DNA from: VYFG01 sp965203365
GTDB lineage: Bacteria > Pseudomonadota > Gammaproteobacteria > Arenicellales > Poriferihabitantaceae
Length of the DNA stretch: 64,000 nucleotides
Direction of reading: 5' to 3'
Assembly: GCA_965203365.1 (NCBI GenBank)
Contig: OZ241878.1
Span: 682,001 to 746,000, forward strand
Shown here: one piece after another, positions 54,020 to 62,904 of the stretch
Layout of the letters: each line of letters starts with the position of its first letter
Position numbering within the stretch: position 1 is the first letter of the stretch
Notes under the pieces: generated by a model
Told to the model about the DNA's origin: nothing
The model's input: only the letters and a program-made list of their open reading frames with translations
Database searches by the model: none
Program-made: the position numbers and the translations under genes

Positions 54020-54715
54020 ATGAGTTCTCAGAGCATGGTACAGGTCAAGCCCCTGGAAGTCGCCCCGGGTCTGAAGGAATCGGTGTATCAGGCGATACGA
54101 AATGCCATTTCAGAAATGGACATCTATTCGGGGAAAGAACCGCCCCGACTGGACGAACGGAAGCTGGCTTTCAGTCTGGGGGTGAGCAGAACACCCATAC
54201 GAGAAGCGATCACACGTCTCGAGCAAGAAGGCCTGGTCAGAACCTACCCCAGACGTGGTGCGTTTGTGGTACGAAAATCCAAGGCAGACATTCTGGAGGT
54301 TGTGTGTGTCTGGGCGGGGTTGGAGAGTATGGCGGCCCGGTTGGCAACTCAATACGCCAGCGATGAGGAAATCGCTTCCATGCGCCAGATGTTTGCCACA
54401 TTTGATGGCCGTCACGAAGCCAAGGCCCATATTGACGAATATTCGGAAACCAACATCCTGTTTCATTCGCGGCTGATCGAGCTCAGCCAGTGCCGCCTGT
54501 TGAAGGAAATAACGGATTCGCTTTTCATGCATATGCGTGCCATTCGCCGGAAGACCATCGGTGAAAGGGATCGGGCTGCTGAATCCATCATTGATCACAT
54601 GCGCATCATACGGGCTCTGGAATCACGGGATGCTGCCTTGGCGGAACAGCTGGTACGCGAGCATGCCATGAACCTTGCCAAGCACATCCAGCAGTATGTC
54701 GAATATCTCGACTGA
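54020..54715 (+). CDS. GntR-family transcriptional regulator with FCD domain
   Basis: A 231-residue regulator. The N-terminal winged helix-turn-helix contains LDERKLAFSLGVSRTPIREA and ITRLEQEGLVRTYPRRGAFV, the GntR signature. The C-terminal helical FCD ligand domain has LESMAARLATQYAS and FHSRLIELSQ, and ends with the HMRIIRALESRDA block in which His residues usually bind metal or the effector. The ORF opens at 53975, but the ATG at 54020 leaves the operator-like repeat outside the gene. It lies between the transporter and the lyase/CoA-transferase genes and likely controls both. Confidence 0.87.
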   Translation: MSSQSMVQVKPLEVAPGLKESVYQAIRNAISEMDIYSGKEPPRLDERKLAFSLGVSRTPIREAITRLEQEGLVRTYPRRGAFVVRKSKADILEVVCVWAGLESMAARLATQYASDEEIASMRQMFATFDGRHEAKAHIDEYSETNILFHSRLIELSQCRLLKEITDSLFMHMRAIRRKTIGERDRAAESIIDHMRIIRALESRDAALAEQLVREHAMNLAKHIQQYVEYLD

Positions 54716-54753
54716 TCAGTACCACCCATACACCTGAAAGGAGACTTGAAAAT

Positions 54754-56493
54754 ATGACTAACCGCCAAAGAGATACCGCTTCTGACACCTTGGCACAAAA
54801 GGATAAGAGCGGGGCCGTGATTTCGGGCGGCCATCTGGTTGCGAAGGCTCTGTCCAACGAAGGGGTCGATACGATTTTCACCCTTTGCGGGGGACACATC
54901 ATCGACATTTATGACGGATGTATTGATGAGGGGATTCGCATCGTGGATGTTCGCCATGAGCAAACCGCCGCTCATGCGGCAGATGGATATGCCCGCCAAA
55001 CTGGCAAGTTGGGATGTGTAGTGACTACTGCGGGTCCCGGGTGTACCAACGCGGTCACCGGCATCGCGACCGCCTTTCGCTCGGAAAGTCCCGTACTCCA
55101 TATCGGTGGACAGAGTTCACTGACTCAGCACAAGATGGGTTCTCTGCAGGATCTGCCCCATGTGGATATGATGTCGCCCATCACGAAGTTTGCCTCCGGG
55201 GTCTTTTCCACGGAACGAGTAGCGGACATGATTTCCATGGCCGCGAGGGAGTGTTTCAGCGGCGCCTATGGCCCGGCCTACCTAGAAATCCCTCGGGACA
55301 TCCTGGATGCGGAAATTCCGGTGGAAAAGGCCGTCATTCCGCAGTCCGGTCATTATCGCTCTTCGACAAGAAGCATCGGCGACCCGGCAGATATCGAGAA
55401 ACTGGCAGACATCCTGATCCAGGCCGAAAGGCCAGCCGTACTCTTCGGGCAGCAGGTCTGGGCGTCACAGAGTCATGAACAGGCGATCGAATTCGTTCGG
55501 GCGCTGGAGATTCCGGCCTATATGAATGGCGCCAGTCGAGGTATGTTGGCAGAAGACGACCCGCATCATTTTGACCGAACACGTCGTGACGCATTCTCTC
55601 ATGCGGATGTCATTGTGATTGTCGGCACCCCGTTTGATTTTCGGATGGGGTATGGCAAGCGCATCTCAAGCCACCTGACCCTGGTGCAAATCGATCAAAG
55701 CTACACGACAGTTGGCAAGAACCGTGACATAGATCTCGGCATTGCGGGTGACCCGGGCGCCATCCTGGCCGCCGTGTCCCAGGCGGCATCGGGACGGATC
55801 CACCAGGGCGCACGTCAAAAACGTCAAGAATGGATGCGAGAACTGCGCAAGACAGAAGCGCAGAAGTTGGAAAAGCTGACCCCCATGTTTACGACTGACC
55901 AGCATCCGATTCATCCCTACCGTCTAGCGTATGAGATCAATCGCTTTTTGGAGGACCATACCATCTATATCGGGGATGGCGGGGATATCGTGACGATATC
56001 CGCCCAGGCCGTGCGTCCACGCCAACCTGGCCAATGGATGGATCCGGGTGCACTCGGTTCGCTGGGGGTCGGTACCGGGTTCGCCATGGCCGCTAAACTG
56101 GCTCATCCCCAGAAGGAGGTGGTTTGCCTATATGGAGATGGTTCATTTGGCATGACCGCTTTTGACATGGAAACTTCCCAACGCTTTGGTGCTCCGTATC
56201 TCGCGATCATCGGCAACAATTCTGCCATGAACCAGATTCGCTATGGTCAGTTGGCCAAGTACGGGGCGGAGCGCGGGGATGTGGGCAACAAGTTGGGCGA
56301 TGTGCCCTTCAGCCTGTTTGGGCAGATGATCGGAGGGTATGGCGAAGAGGTGCATGAGGCACGTGAGATCCAGCCCGCACTGCAACGGGCCAGGGAAGCC
56401 ATTGCCAAAACCGGCCATTGCGCGGTGGTGAACATTTGGGTAGACCCAAATGAATATGCGCCCGGCACCAAGGCCCAGACCATGTACAAGTAA
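54754..56493 (+). CDS. TPP-dependent lyase/decarboxylase (oxalyl-CoA decarboxylase / 2-hydroxyacyl-CoA lyase group)
   Basis: A 579-residue enzyme of the acetolactate-synthase-like TPP superfamily. The catalytic Glu is in VDVRHEQTAAHAADGYAR (about residue 69). The TPP/Mg motif is YGDGSFGMTAFDME followed by IIGNNSAMN (GDG...NN). A good AAAGGAG site precedes ATG 54754. It directly precedes frc, a gene that in oxalate degraders is paired with oxalyl-CoA decarboxylase. Its N-terminal region (TLCGGHIIDIYDGCIDEG) and TPP loop do not match the canonical Oxc sequences I know. Those have GDSAFGFSGME in the TPP loop. The product is probably formyl-CoA, from oxalyl-CoA or from a 2-hydroxyacyl-CoA. The choice between the two is open. 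Confidence 0.75.
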   Translation: MTNRQRDTASDTLAQKDKSGAVISGGHLVAKALSNEGVDTIFTLCGGHIIDIYDGCIDEGIRIVDVRHEQTAAHAADGYARQTGKLGCVVTTAGPGCTNAVTGIATAFRSESPVLHIGGQSSLTQHKMGSLQDLPHVDMMSPITKFASGVFSTERVADMISMAARECFSGAYGPAYLEIPRDILDAEIPVEKAVIPQSGHYRSSTRSIGDPADIEKLADILIQAERPAVLFGQQVWASQSHEQAIEFVRALEIPAYMNGASRGMLAEDDPHHFDRTRRDAFSHADVIVIVGTPFDFRMGYGKRISSHLTLVQIDQSYTTVGKNRDIDLGIAGDPGAILAAVSQAASGRIHQGARQKRQEWMRELRKTEAQKLEKLTPMFTTDQHPIHPYRLAYEINRFLEDHTIYIGDGGDIVTISAQAVRPRQPGQWMDPGALGSLGVGTGFAMAAKLAHPQKEVVCLYGDGSFGMTAFDMETSQRFGAPYLAIIGNNSAMNQIRYGQLAKYGAERGDVGNKLGDVPFSLFGQMIGGYGEEVHEAREIQPALQRAREAIAKTGHCAVVNIWVDPNEYAPGTKAQTMYK

Positions 56494-56527
56494 CCCGGTT
56501 CATTATCTACAGGTGGAGTTTCCAACT

Positions 56528-57772
56528 ATGAAGGCACTTGAAGGGGTCAAGATTCTCGATTTCACCCATGTTCAGTCGGGTCCAACTTGTACTCAGTTGT
56601 TGGCATGGTTCGGTGCGGATGTCATCAAGGTCGAGCGTCCGGGTGTCGGTGACGCCACGCGCAAGCAATTGGTGGATGTGCCGGGCGCGGATTCCCTGTA
56701 TTTCACCATGCTGAATCACAACAAACGCTCCCTGACCCTAAACACCAAGACCGTAGAAGGGAAGGAAGTGCTGGAACGGTTGATACAGGATTGTGACGTT
56801 CTGGTAGAGAATTTTGCCCCCGGTGCACTCGATCGAATGGGCTTTGGCTGGGATCGGGTACAAGAAATCAATCCCCGCATGATCATGGCCTCGGTCAAGG
56901 GGTTTGGTCCAGGACCCTATGAAAACTGCAAGGTCTATGAAAATGTCGCCCAGTGTGCGGGAGGGTCGGCGTCCACTACCGGCTTTCTGGATGGCCCTCC
57001 TCTGGTCACCGGGGCACAGATCGGTGACTCCGGCACCGGACTGCATCTGGCACTTGGGATTGTGACGGCCCTGTATCAGCGGACCAGAACAGGCCGTGGA
57101 CAGCGGGTTCTGGCACCGATGCAAGATGGTGTGCTGAATCTTTGCCGGGTGAAGCTCCGTGACCAGCAGCGTCTGGCGGCCGGCCCACTCAAGGAGTATT
57201 CACAGTATGCGGAAGGCATTCCCTTCAAGGACGCCACCCCCCGGTCCGGCAACGATTCGGGGGGCGGTCAACCGGGCCGCATTCTCAAATGCAAGGGCTG
57301 GGAGGCTGATCCGAACGCGTACACCTACTTCATTACTCAAGCGGCGGTCTGGACGAAAATCTGTGATGTGATCGGGCGACCCGAATGGAAAGAAGATCCA
57401 GACTACGCGACTCCGGATGCCCGTCTACCCAGATTGAACGCGGTATTTGATGCCATTGAGCAATGGACCATGACCAAGACCAAGTTCGAAGTCATGGAAA
57501 TCTGCAATCCCTTGGATATCCCTGTGGGTCCGATCCTCTCCATGTTGGAGCTGTCCGTGGAACCGTCACTACGCGATACCGGCACGATCGTCGAGGTTGA
57601 GCATCCGGAACGTGGGGCATATCTGACGGTGGGCTGTCCGGTCAAGCTGTCGGATTCCCCAGTTCAGGTGGAACGCTCCCCCTTGCTGGGTGAACACAGC
57701 CGGGCTGTGTTGTTGCAACTCGGCTATTCCGAATCGGATGTCGCTGCCTTGCAAGAATCCGGTGTCGTCTGA
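56528..57772 (+). CDS. frc: formyl-CoA:oxalate CoA-transferase
   Basis: A 414-residue class III CoA-transferase that moves CoA from formyl-CoA to oxalate. It is very similar in pattern to Oxalobacter Frc. The start is LEGVKILDFTHVQSGPTCTQ, and KVYENVAQCAGGSASTTGF leads to the catalytic Asp167 in GAQIGDSGTGLHL (Asp169 in Oxalobacter). The glycine loop SGGGQPG and LKCKGWE follow, with PLLGEHSRAVL at the end. The frame is open back to 56450, but the ATG at 56528 matches the family N-terminus. It is 34 bp downstream of the TPP enzyme gene. Other class III transferases with different acids are possible but the detailed match favours Frc. Confidence 0.88.
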   Translation: MKALEGVKILDFTHVQSGPTCTQLLAWFGADVIKVERPGVGDATRKQLVDVPGADSLYFTMLNHNKRSLTLNTKTVEGKEVLERLIQDCDVLVENFAPGALDRMGFGWDRVQEINPRMIMASVKGFGPGPYENCKVYENVAQCAGGSASTTGFLDGPPLVTGAQIGDSGTGLHLALGIVTALYQRTRTGRGQRVLAPMQDGVLNLCRVKLRDQQRLAAGPLKEYSQYAEGIPFKDATPRSGNDSGGGQPGRILKCKGWEADPNAYTYFITQAAVWTKICDVIGRPEWKEDPDYATPDARLPRLNAVFDAIEQWTMTKTKFEVMEICNPLDIPVGPILSMLELSVEPSLRDTGTIVEVEHPERGAYLTVGCPVKLSDSPVQVERSPLLGEHSRAVLLQLGYSESDVAALQESGVV

Positions 57773-57839
57773 AATGCGGTCCCCACCCAGGTGATGCCGG
57801 GACCTGGACCAATCCGGTCATCCATTAGGAGAACAAGAG

Positions 57840-58751
57840 ATGCGAATCGTGATACATGGACAGCAGGCTTTCGGACGTGCGGTGCTCGAAAAAATGCTGG
57901 AAAGAGGAGAAAACGTGGTGGCGGTCTGCACCGCCCCAGACCGTGAGGGTCGGCCCATGGATCCGTTGAAGGAGCTCGCGCAGGAAAAGGGCTTGCCGAT
58001 CTATCAGCCCACGTCCTGGAAAACGGATGAAGCCCTCGAACTGATGCGCTCCTTTGATGCGGATATCTGCATGATGGCCTATGTCCTCTTGTTTGTGCCC
58101 TCGCGAGTGCTCGATACGCCAAGGCATGGTTCTTTCCAATATCACCCCTCTTTGCTGCCGATGCATCGGGGACCGTCATCCATCAACTGGCCCATCGCGC
58201 TGGGCGCTACTCACACGGGCTTGACCATCTTCTGGCCAGATGATGGGCTCGACGAGGGACCGATTCTGCTGCAGAAAACCTGTGAAATCGGTCCAGATGA
58301 AACCTTGGGCGATGTCTATTTTCAGAAGTTGTTCCCCATGGGTGTGGATGCCATGATTGAGTCATTTGATTTGGTCCGGCTTGGCCAAGCCCCACGGATA
58401 AAGCAAAATCTGGAGGAAGGCTCCTATGAGTCGTGGTTTGGCAAACAGGAGGCGAAGCTGGATTGGACACAACCCGTCACCGGCGTATATAACATCATCC
58501 GCGCCGCCAACCCCCAACCGGGTGCCTGGACGCTGTACAAGGGAGCGGAACTGAAGATTTTCGACTCCAAGATCGGTACGAGACAAGGAAGACCGGGAGA
58601 AGTCTTGATCGTGGATGAAAGTGGGGTTGAGGTCGCTGCTGATGGGGGATCTATCCGGATCGCAAGAGTGCGTGCGGATGGTGGCAAGACCGCCGCCACC
58701 GAATATGCGGCCCAGGTGGGTCTCAAGGCCGGTGATCGGTTGGGGGAATAA
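57840..58751 (+). CDS. stand-alone 10-formyl-THF hydrolase/formyltransferase-like protein
   Basis: A 303-residue formyltransferase-fold protein. It resembles the N-terminal hydrolase domain of animal 10-formyltetrahydrofolate dehydrogenase more than methionyl-tRNA formyltransferase. The motifs are QYHPSLLPMHRGPSSINW (catalytic His about residue 102), IFWPDDGLDEGPILLQKT (catalytic Asp) and the FPMGVDAMIESFDL region. A C-terminal OB-like domain follows. The ATG has an AGGAG site. The aldehyde-dehydrogenase part of the animal enzyme is absent. Between frc and fhs, it may move a formyl group between tetrahydrofolate and CoA, or hydrolyse 10-formyl-THF to release formate. That is inference. Confidence 0.8.
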   Translation: MRIVIHGQQAFGRAVLEKMLERGENVVAVCTAPDREGRPMDPLKELAQEKGLPIYQPTSWKTDEALELMRSFDADICMMAYVLLFVPSRVLDTPRHGSFQYHPSLLPMHRGPSSINWPIALGATHTGLTIFWPDDGLDEGPILLQKTCEIGPDETLGDVYFQKLFPMGVDAMIESFDLVRLGQAPRIKQNLEEGSYESWFGKQEAKLDWTQPVTGVYNIIRAANPQPGAWTLYKGAELKIFDSKIGTRQGRPGEVLIVDESGVEVAADGGSIRIARVRADGGKTAATEYAAQVGLKAGDRLGE

Positions 58752-58825
58752 TCCCAACGGTGGGGCACCACCGGCAGCATCCTGTAAATTGATAGCCACT
58801 GAACAACCGAATGAGAAGCAAGGTA

Positions 58826-60493
58826 ATGAGCGACATCGAAATTGCACGGGCAGCCAACATACTCCCGATCGGACAAATTGCCGAAAAGCTCCGTATTCCC
58901 AACGAATCATTGATGCCCTACGGTCACTACAAGGCCAAGATTGGCCTGGATTACATCAACACCCTTCGGGACCAGCCCAGCGGCAAGTTGATCTTAGTGA
59001 CCGCCATTACGCCGACGCCGGCCGGAGAAGGCAAGACGACCACATCAGTCGGTTTGACTGATGGACTCAATCGAATCGGCAAAAAAGCCATGGTATGCCT
59101 TCGTGAACCTTCCTTAGGTCCCTGTTTCGGGATGAAGGGGGGGGCAGCGGGCGGCGGCCATGCCCAGGTGGTGCCGATGGAAGACATCAACTTGCATTTC
59201 ACCGGAGATTTTCATGCCATCACCTCGGCACACAGCTTGCTGTCGGCTCTCATCGACAATCACATCTATTGGGGAAATGAGTCGGGGATTGACACTCGCC
59301 GGGTGGCTTGGAAGCGAGTGGTGGACATGAACGACCGGGCATTGCGTCAGATCACTAGTTCTTTGGGCGGAATCGCCAATGGATTTCCCAGAGAAGATGG
59401 ATTTGACATTACGGTGGCATCGGAGGTTATGGCCATTTTCTGCCTTTCGAAAAGTCTGGAAGATCTTCAGGACCGTCTTGGCCGGATTGTGATCGGCTAC
59501 GCTCGTGACCGAAAACCTGTGCGGGCCGAAGCGGTCAATGCACCCGGCCCCATGACCGTATTGCTGAAAGATGCGTTGGCCCCCAACCTTGTGCAGACAT
59601 TGGAACACAATCCCGCATTCATCCACGGGGGCCCTTTTGCCAATATTGCCCATGGATGCAACTCGGTCCTCGCAACGCATACCGCACTCAAGCTGGCCGA
59701 TTATGTTGTTACGGAAGCCGGATTTGGCGCTGATTTGGGCGCGGAGAAATTTTTTGACATTAAATGCCGCAGTGCTGGCCTGTCACCGGATGCGGCGGTG
59801 ATTGTCGCAACCGTCCGGGCTCTCAAGATGCATGGGGGAGTCGCCAAGGATGATCTTGGTCAAGAGAATGTCCAGGCCGTGCAGGAGGGTTGCATCAACC
59901 TCAAACGCCATATTGAGAATGTCAAGTCCTATGGGGTCCCGGTTCTGGTCGCCATTAATCGGTTCAGTGCGGATACCGATGCAGAAATGAGAGCGATTCG
60001 CGAGGCGGCCGCCAGTCAGGGGGTCAATGCCATTGATGCGACCCATTGGGCGGAGGGTGGGGCGGGCACCGTGGCATTGGCGGAGGAAGCGGCCAGACTG
60101 GCGGATAGTGGCGAAAGCCAGTTCGCCCCACTGTATCCGGATGAAATGTCATTATGGGAGAAGATCCAGACGGTGGCGAGGCGAATCTATCGAGCCGATG
60201 AGGTGGTCGCGGACCAGAAAATCCGCAATCAGATCCGTGACCTGCAAAATGAGGGTTTTGGTCATTTGCCGGTCTGCATTGCCAAGACGCAGTATAGCTT
60301 TTCCTCAGACCCGAACCGGAAAGGGGCTCCCACGGGACATGTCCTGCCAGTCAGAGAAATCCGGCTGTCGGCCGGGGCGGGTTTCATCGTGGTGGTCTGT
60401 GGCGATATCATGACCATGCCGGGCTTGCCGAGAGTGCCCGCTGCCAACAGCATTCGAATCAACCCGGCGGGGCAAGTCGAAGGTCTGTTCTGA
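58826..60493 (+). CDS. fhs: formate-tetrahydrofolate ligase
   Basis: A 555-residue enzyme that joins formate to THF with ATP to give 10-formyl-THF, and can run backwards to make ATP. Family features are PTPAGEGKTTTSVGLTDGL (the P-loop), LREPSLGPCFGMKGGAAGGG and DFHAITSAHSLLSALIDN early on, with NPAFIHGGPFANIAHGCNS later. The ATG at 58826 (MSDIEIARAANIL) fits the family N-terminus better than the ATG at 58811. It lies 75 bp after the formyltransferase-like gene and completes a formyl-handling module. Confidence 0.95.
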   Translation: MSDIEIARAANILPIGQIAEKLRIPNESLMPYGHYKAKIGLDYINTLRDQPSGKLILVTAITPTPAGEGKTTTSVGLTDGLNRIGKKAMVCLREPSLGPCFGMKGGAAGGGHAQVVPMEDINLHFTGDFHAITSAHSLLSALIDNHIYWGNESGIDTRRVAWKRVVDMNDRALRQITSSLGGIANGFPREDGFDITVASEVMAIFCLSKSLEDLQDRLGRIVIGYARDRKPVRAEAVNAPGPMTVLLKDALAPNLVQTLEHNPAFIHGGPFANIAHGCNSVLATHTALKLADYVVTEAGFGADLGAEKFFDIKCRSAGLSPDAAVIVATVRALKMHGGVAKDDLGQENVQAVQEGCINLKRHIENVKSYGVPVLVAINRFSADTDAEMRAIREAAASQGVNAIDATHWAEGGAGTVALAEEAARLADSGESQFAPLYPDEMSLWEKIQTVARRIYRADEVVADQKIRNQIRDLQNEGFGHLPVCIAKTQYSFSSDPNRKGAPTGHVLPVREIRLSAGAGFIVVVCGDIMTMPGLPRVPAANSIRINPAGQVEGLF

Positions 60494-60715
60494 TTGCGGC
60501 GCCGATAGGCCAATTACCAGTCTTCATGAGGTCTTACGGATCAGAGCGGCGACCTTGAGAAAGCATCGAGGCTCCATGATCCGTCCTCTTGGTTGCGATT
60601 TCTCCCTCCGGATGAGAGTGGTTCCCCTGATATGCTTTCAGTACACTCTAGGCACAGTGAAGCTTGTATCGCTTCCGTGAATTCTTGAGAATCAAACTTT
60701 TTGTCGGATAATGCC

Positions 60716-61720
60716 ATGAAAATCTGCGTTGTGGGTGCGGGTGCCATCGGTGGGCTGATGGGGGTCAGGCTTGCCCAGCAAAATCATGAGATTTCCCTGA
60801 TCGCACGGGGGGAACATCTGGCGGCTATTCGGAAAAGCGGACTGAAGCTGTGGCAGGATGGTGCCGAGATCGTGGCTCGCGATGTGCTGGCCACAGATGA
60901 CCTCGCCGTGTTGCCGGTGCAGGATATCGTCATCCTTGCCTTGAAATCCCATCAAATAGCGGCGCTGCTGGACAAGTTGCCGGGCATCATTGGACCCAAT
61001 ACGGTGATGGTCACCCTGCAAAATGGTATTCCTTGGTGGTATTTCCAGAAGTTGCCGGGTGACTACGAAAACCGCATCGTCGAAACGGTTGATCCAGGTG
61101 GATTGCTTCTGCACGGTATCGACCCTGACTGCCTCCTTGGTTGTATTGCGTATCCGGCGGCCGTGATTGCGGAACCGGGTGTTGTTCGACATGTGGAAGG
61201 GATTCGATTTCCGGTCGGTGAACTGGATGGCAGCCTGTCCGAGCGTGCTCATCGAGTGTCTGAAGCCTTCATTGCCGCCGGATTCAAGTCACCGGTGCTG
61301 GAGGATATCCGTTCTGAAATCTGGCTGAAGCTGTGGGGTAACCTGACCTTCAACCCGATCAGTGCCATGACCCATTCCACCTTGGAGGACATTTGTCGGT
61401 ATTCGTTGACCCGGGAACTGGCGGCGACCATGATGACTGAAGCCCAGCAGGTTGCGGAGACATTTGGTGCGAGCTTCCGGGTTTCCCTTGAACGCCGGAT
61501 TGAGGGAGCAGAAAAGGTGGGTCAGCACAAGACTTCCATGTTGCAGGATGTCGAAGCCGGCAAACCGCTGGAAATTGATGGTATGTTGGGTGTGGTGATT
61601 GAACTGGCCAAGATGGCCGGGACACCGGTCCCCACCTTGAAGGCCATCTATGCTTGTGTGTCGCTGTTGAACCATACCATGGCAGAGCAGGGGATTTTCA
61701 TCAAGGGAGAAGCGGTTTAA
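60716..61720 (+). CDS. PanE/ApbA-family 2-dehydropantoate 2-reductase-like protein
   Basis: A 334-residue NADP-dependent reductase. The Rossmann start is MKICVVGAGAIGGLMGVRLA. The catalytic Lys and the Asn are in SEIWLKLWGNLTFNPISAMT. The C-terminal helical domain ends with PVPTLKAIYACVSLLN. Real PanE makes pantoate for CoA synthesis. A PanE paralogue in Methylobacterium extorquens was shown to reduce oxalyl-CoA to glyoxylate. The gene is 222 bp downstream of fhs on the same strand, at the end of the oxalate-type cluster, so the oxalyl-CoA reductase role is a real alternative. ATG 60716 is chosen over the TTG at 60701 because the Rossmann motif starts directly there. Confidence 0.85.
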   Translation: MKICVVGAGAIGGLMGVRLAQQNHEISLIARGEHLAAIRKSGLKLWQDGAEIVARDVLATDDLAVLPVQDIVILALKSHQIAALLDKLPGIIGPNTVMVTLQNGIPWWYFQKLPGDYENRIVETVDPGGLLLHGIDPDCLLGCIAYPAAVIAEPGVVRHVEGIRFPVGELDGSLSERAHRVSEAFIAAGFKSPVLEDIRSEIWLKLWGNLTFNPISAMTHSTLEDICRYSLTRELAATMMTEAQQVAETFGASFRVSLERRIEGAEKVGQHKTSMLQDVEAGKPLEIDGMLGVVIELAKMAGTPVPTLKAIYACVSLLNHTMAEQGIFIKGEAV

Positions 61721-61987
61721 TGCTGCTTTTGAAAAGACGCAAATCAAATATTGTCTCAACCTTTACCAGTTGTACTGCTCTTGAATATATCAGTCCCCAC
61801 TTCCAGTCTGAAGTGCAACACTCGCCCCGCTCCCGGAATGAGGGCGTCCCCCGAATGAAGGGAGCGGGGCGGCGACCGGAAAATTCAGCCCTCCCAGGGG
61901 CTGAAAGGAGAGGTTTCAGCCCGGTCAATGCTCCGATGCCGCTAGCGGTGTAACTGACCAACATTTCGAGCATCGGAACCTTCAGGT
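61721..61987. other. 267-bp gap with IS-type end and inverted repeats
   Basis: An IS30-type terminal repeat lies at 61795-61824 (29 of 30 bases like 35281-35310). A GC-rich stem TTCAGCC/GGCTGAA follows near 61888-61909, then TCCGATGC (61932-61939) pairs with GCATCGGA (61970-61977). No gene is seen. The stretch probably marks the edge of a mobile-element insertion after panE. Confidence 0.55.
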
Positions 61988-62419
61988 TTATGTTTCACTA
62001 TCGTCAGCCGTCTCCGCCTCAGTCAACCGGTTGCGAACCGTAGCCAGCAACGCTTCGACCTGTTCGATGGCCTGGGGACGGTCGAGCGTGCCGGCACCGG
62101 GCTCGGCACCAGCATAACGCAGTCGAACTGCATAGGGGGTGTAGTCCACTAGTCCGTCGAAACGGGCGACATTCGCTCCGCTATCACTCAACATGTCCAG
62201 CAACTGCGCCAGATCGTGTGACAACGGATAGGTCTCACCCTGCGAGGCGAGCCAAGCCTTGAGTAGCTTCTCTGCGGCCTGCTGGGAATGGAAGCCGAAA
62301 ATCTCGTCGGCGAAGACGGTTGTATCACCCATGCCGCGGAGCGCCGAAATGTCTCTCTCCGCCGCGCCTACCAACTCCCGCGCCTGCTCAAGGTCGCTTA
62401 TAGAGGATACTGCCTTCAC
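61988..62419 (-). CDS. HEPN-domain protein
   Basis: A 143-residue helical protein of the HEPN family. The core contains FGFHSQQAAEKLLKAWLASQ and PLSHDLAQLLDML, as in PF05168-type HEPN proteins. The R-x4-6-H ribonuclease motif of toxic HEPN proteins is not seen, so this may be a non-toxic or diverged member. A GTG start at 62419 inside the end of the upstream nucleotidyltransferase gene gives a 32-bp overlap, typical of HEPN/MNT pairs. The frame is open further, to 62506. The start is uncertain. Confidence 0.75.
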   Translation of the reverse strand: MKAVSSISDLEQARELVGAAERDISALRGMGDTTVFADEIFGFHSQQAAEKLLKAWLASQGETYPLSHDLAQLLDMLSDSGANVARFDGLVDYTPYAVRLRYAGAEPGAGTLDRPQAIEQVEALLATVRNRLTEAETADDSET

Positions 62420-62723
62420 GCAGCGCACGGGAAAGAACATGGTTGCGGGAGCTGCGCCAGCGCTCGGCCTCGTCCAGGCTGTAGACCAAGATATCCTTTG
62501 GGACATGGAATTTCGCGAGTGCGCGCCACAGGCGCGTCTCTTCTGCGCCGCGGCTCCGGCCCGGGCCGAACGGCTGAGCCTCTAGGACCACCAGATCGAC
62601 ATCCGAGTCCGCCCCCGCCTCGCCACGGGCGCGGGAGCCGAACAGGATCACCTGTTCGGGATCGACCGTCTCGACGATTACCGCCGTCATTCGCTGCAAG
62701 AGCGCATCGTCAACCTGTGTCAT
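62388..62723 (-). CDS. minimal nucleotidyltransferase (MNT)
   Basis: A 111-residue Pol beta-fold nucleotidyltransferase. The active-site motif is ILFGSRARGEAGADSDVDLV (GSxARGxxxxxSDxD). The ATG at 62723 has a strong AAGGGGG ribosome site, so it is chosen over the much longer open frame that runs to 63239 through transposase debris. In HEPN/MNT toxin-antitoxin pairs the MNT part is the antitoxin and can AMPylate the HEPN toxin. The HEPN partner lies directly downstream and overlaps it. Confidence 0.85.
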   Translation of the reverse strand: MTQVDDALLQRMTAVIVETVDPEQVILFGSRARGEAGADSDVDLVVLEAQPFGPGRSRGAEETRLWRALAKFHVPKDILVYSLDEAERWRSSRNHVLSRALREGSILYKRP

Positions 62724-62904
62724 GCTCGTCCCCCTTCGGTCAGTCGGTTCTTCCATATCTGCCGACAGTAAGAGTGGTGCCCTTCGCCTGAATGTAGGGA
62801 ACCCATTATAGTGCCAAGCAGAAAACTCCATTTTGCCCGATAACGATTTGTTTTTCCATCTCGATTGTCTCCTCCTGTTGCCCGAAGATTGACCCGAAAC
62901 CCGC

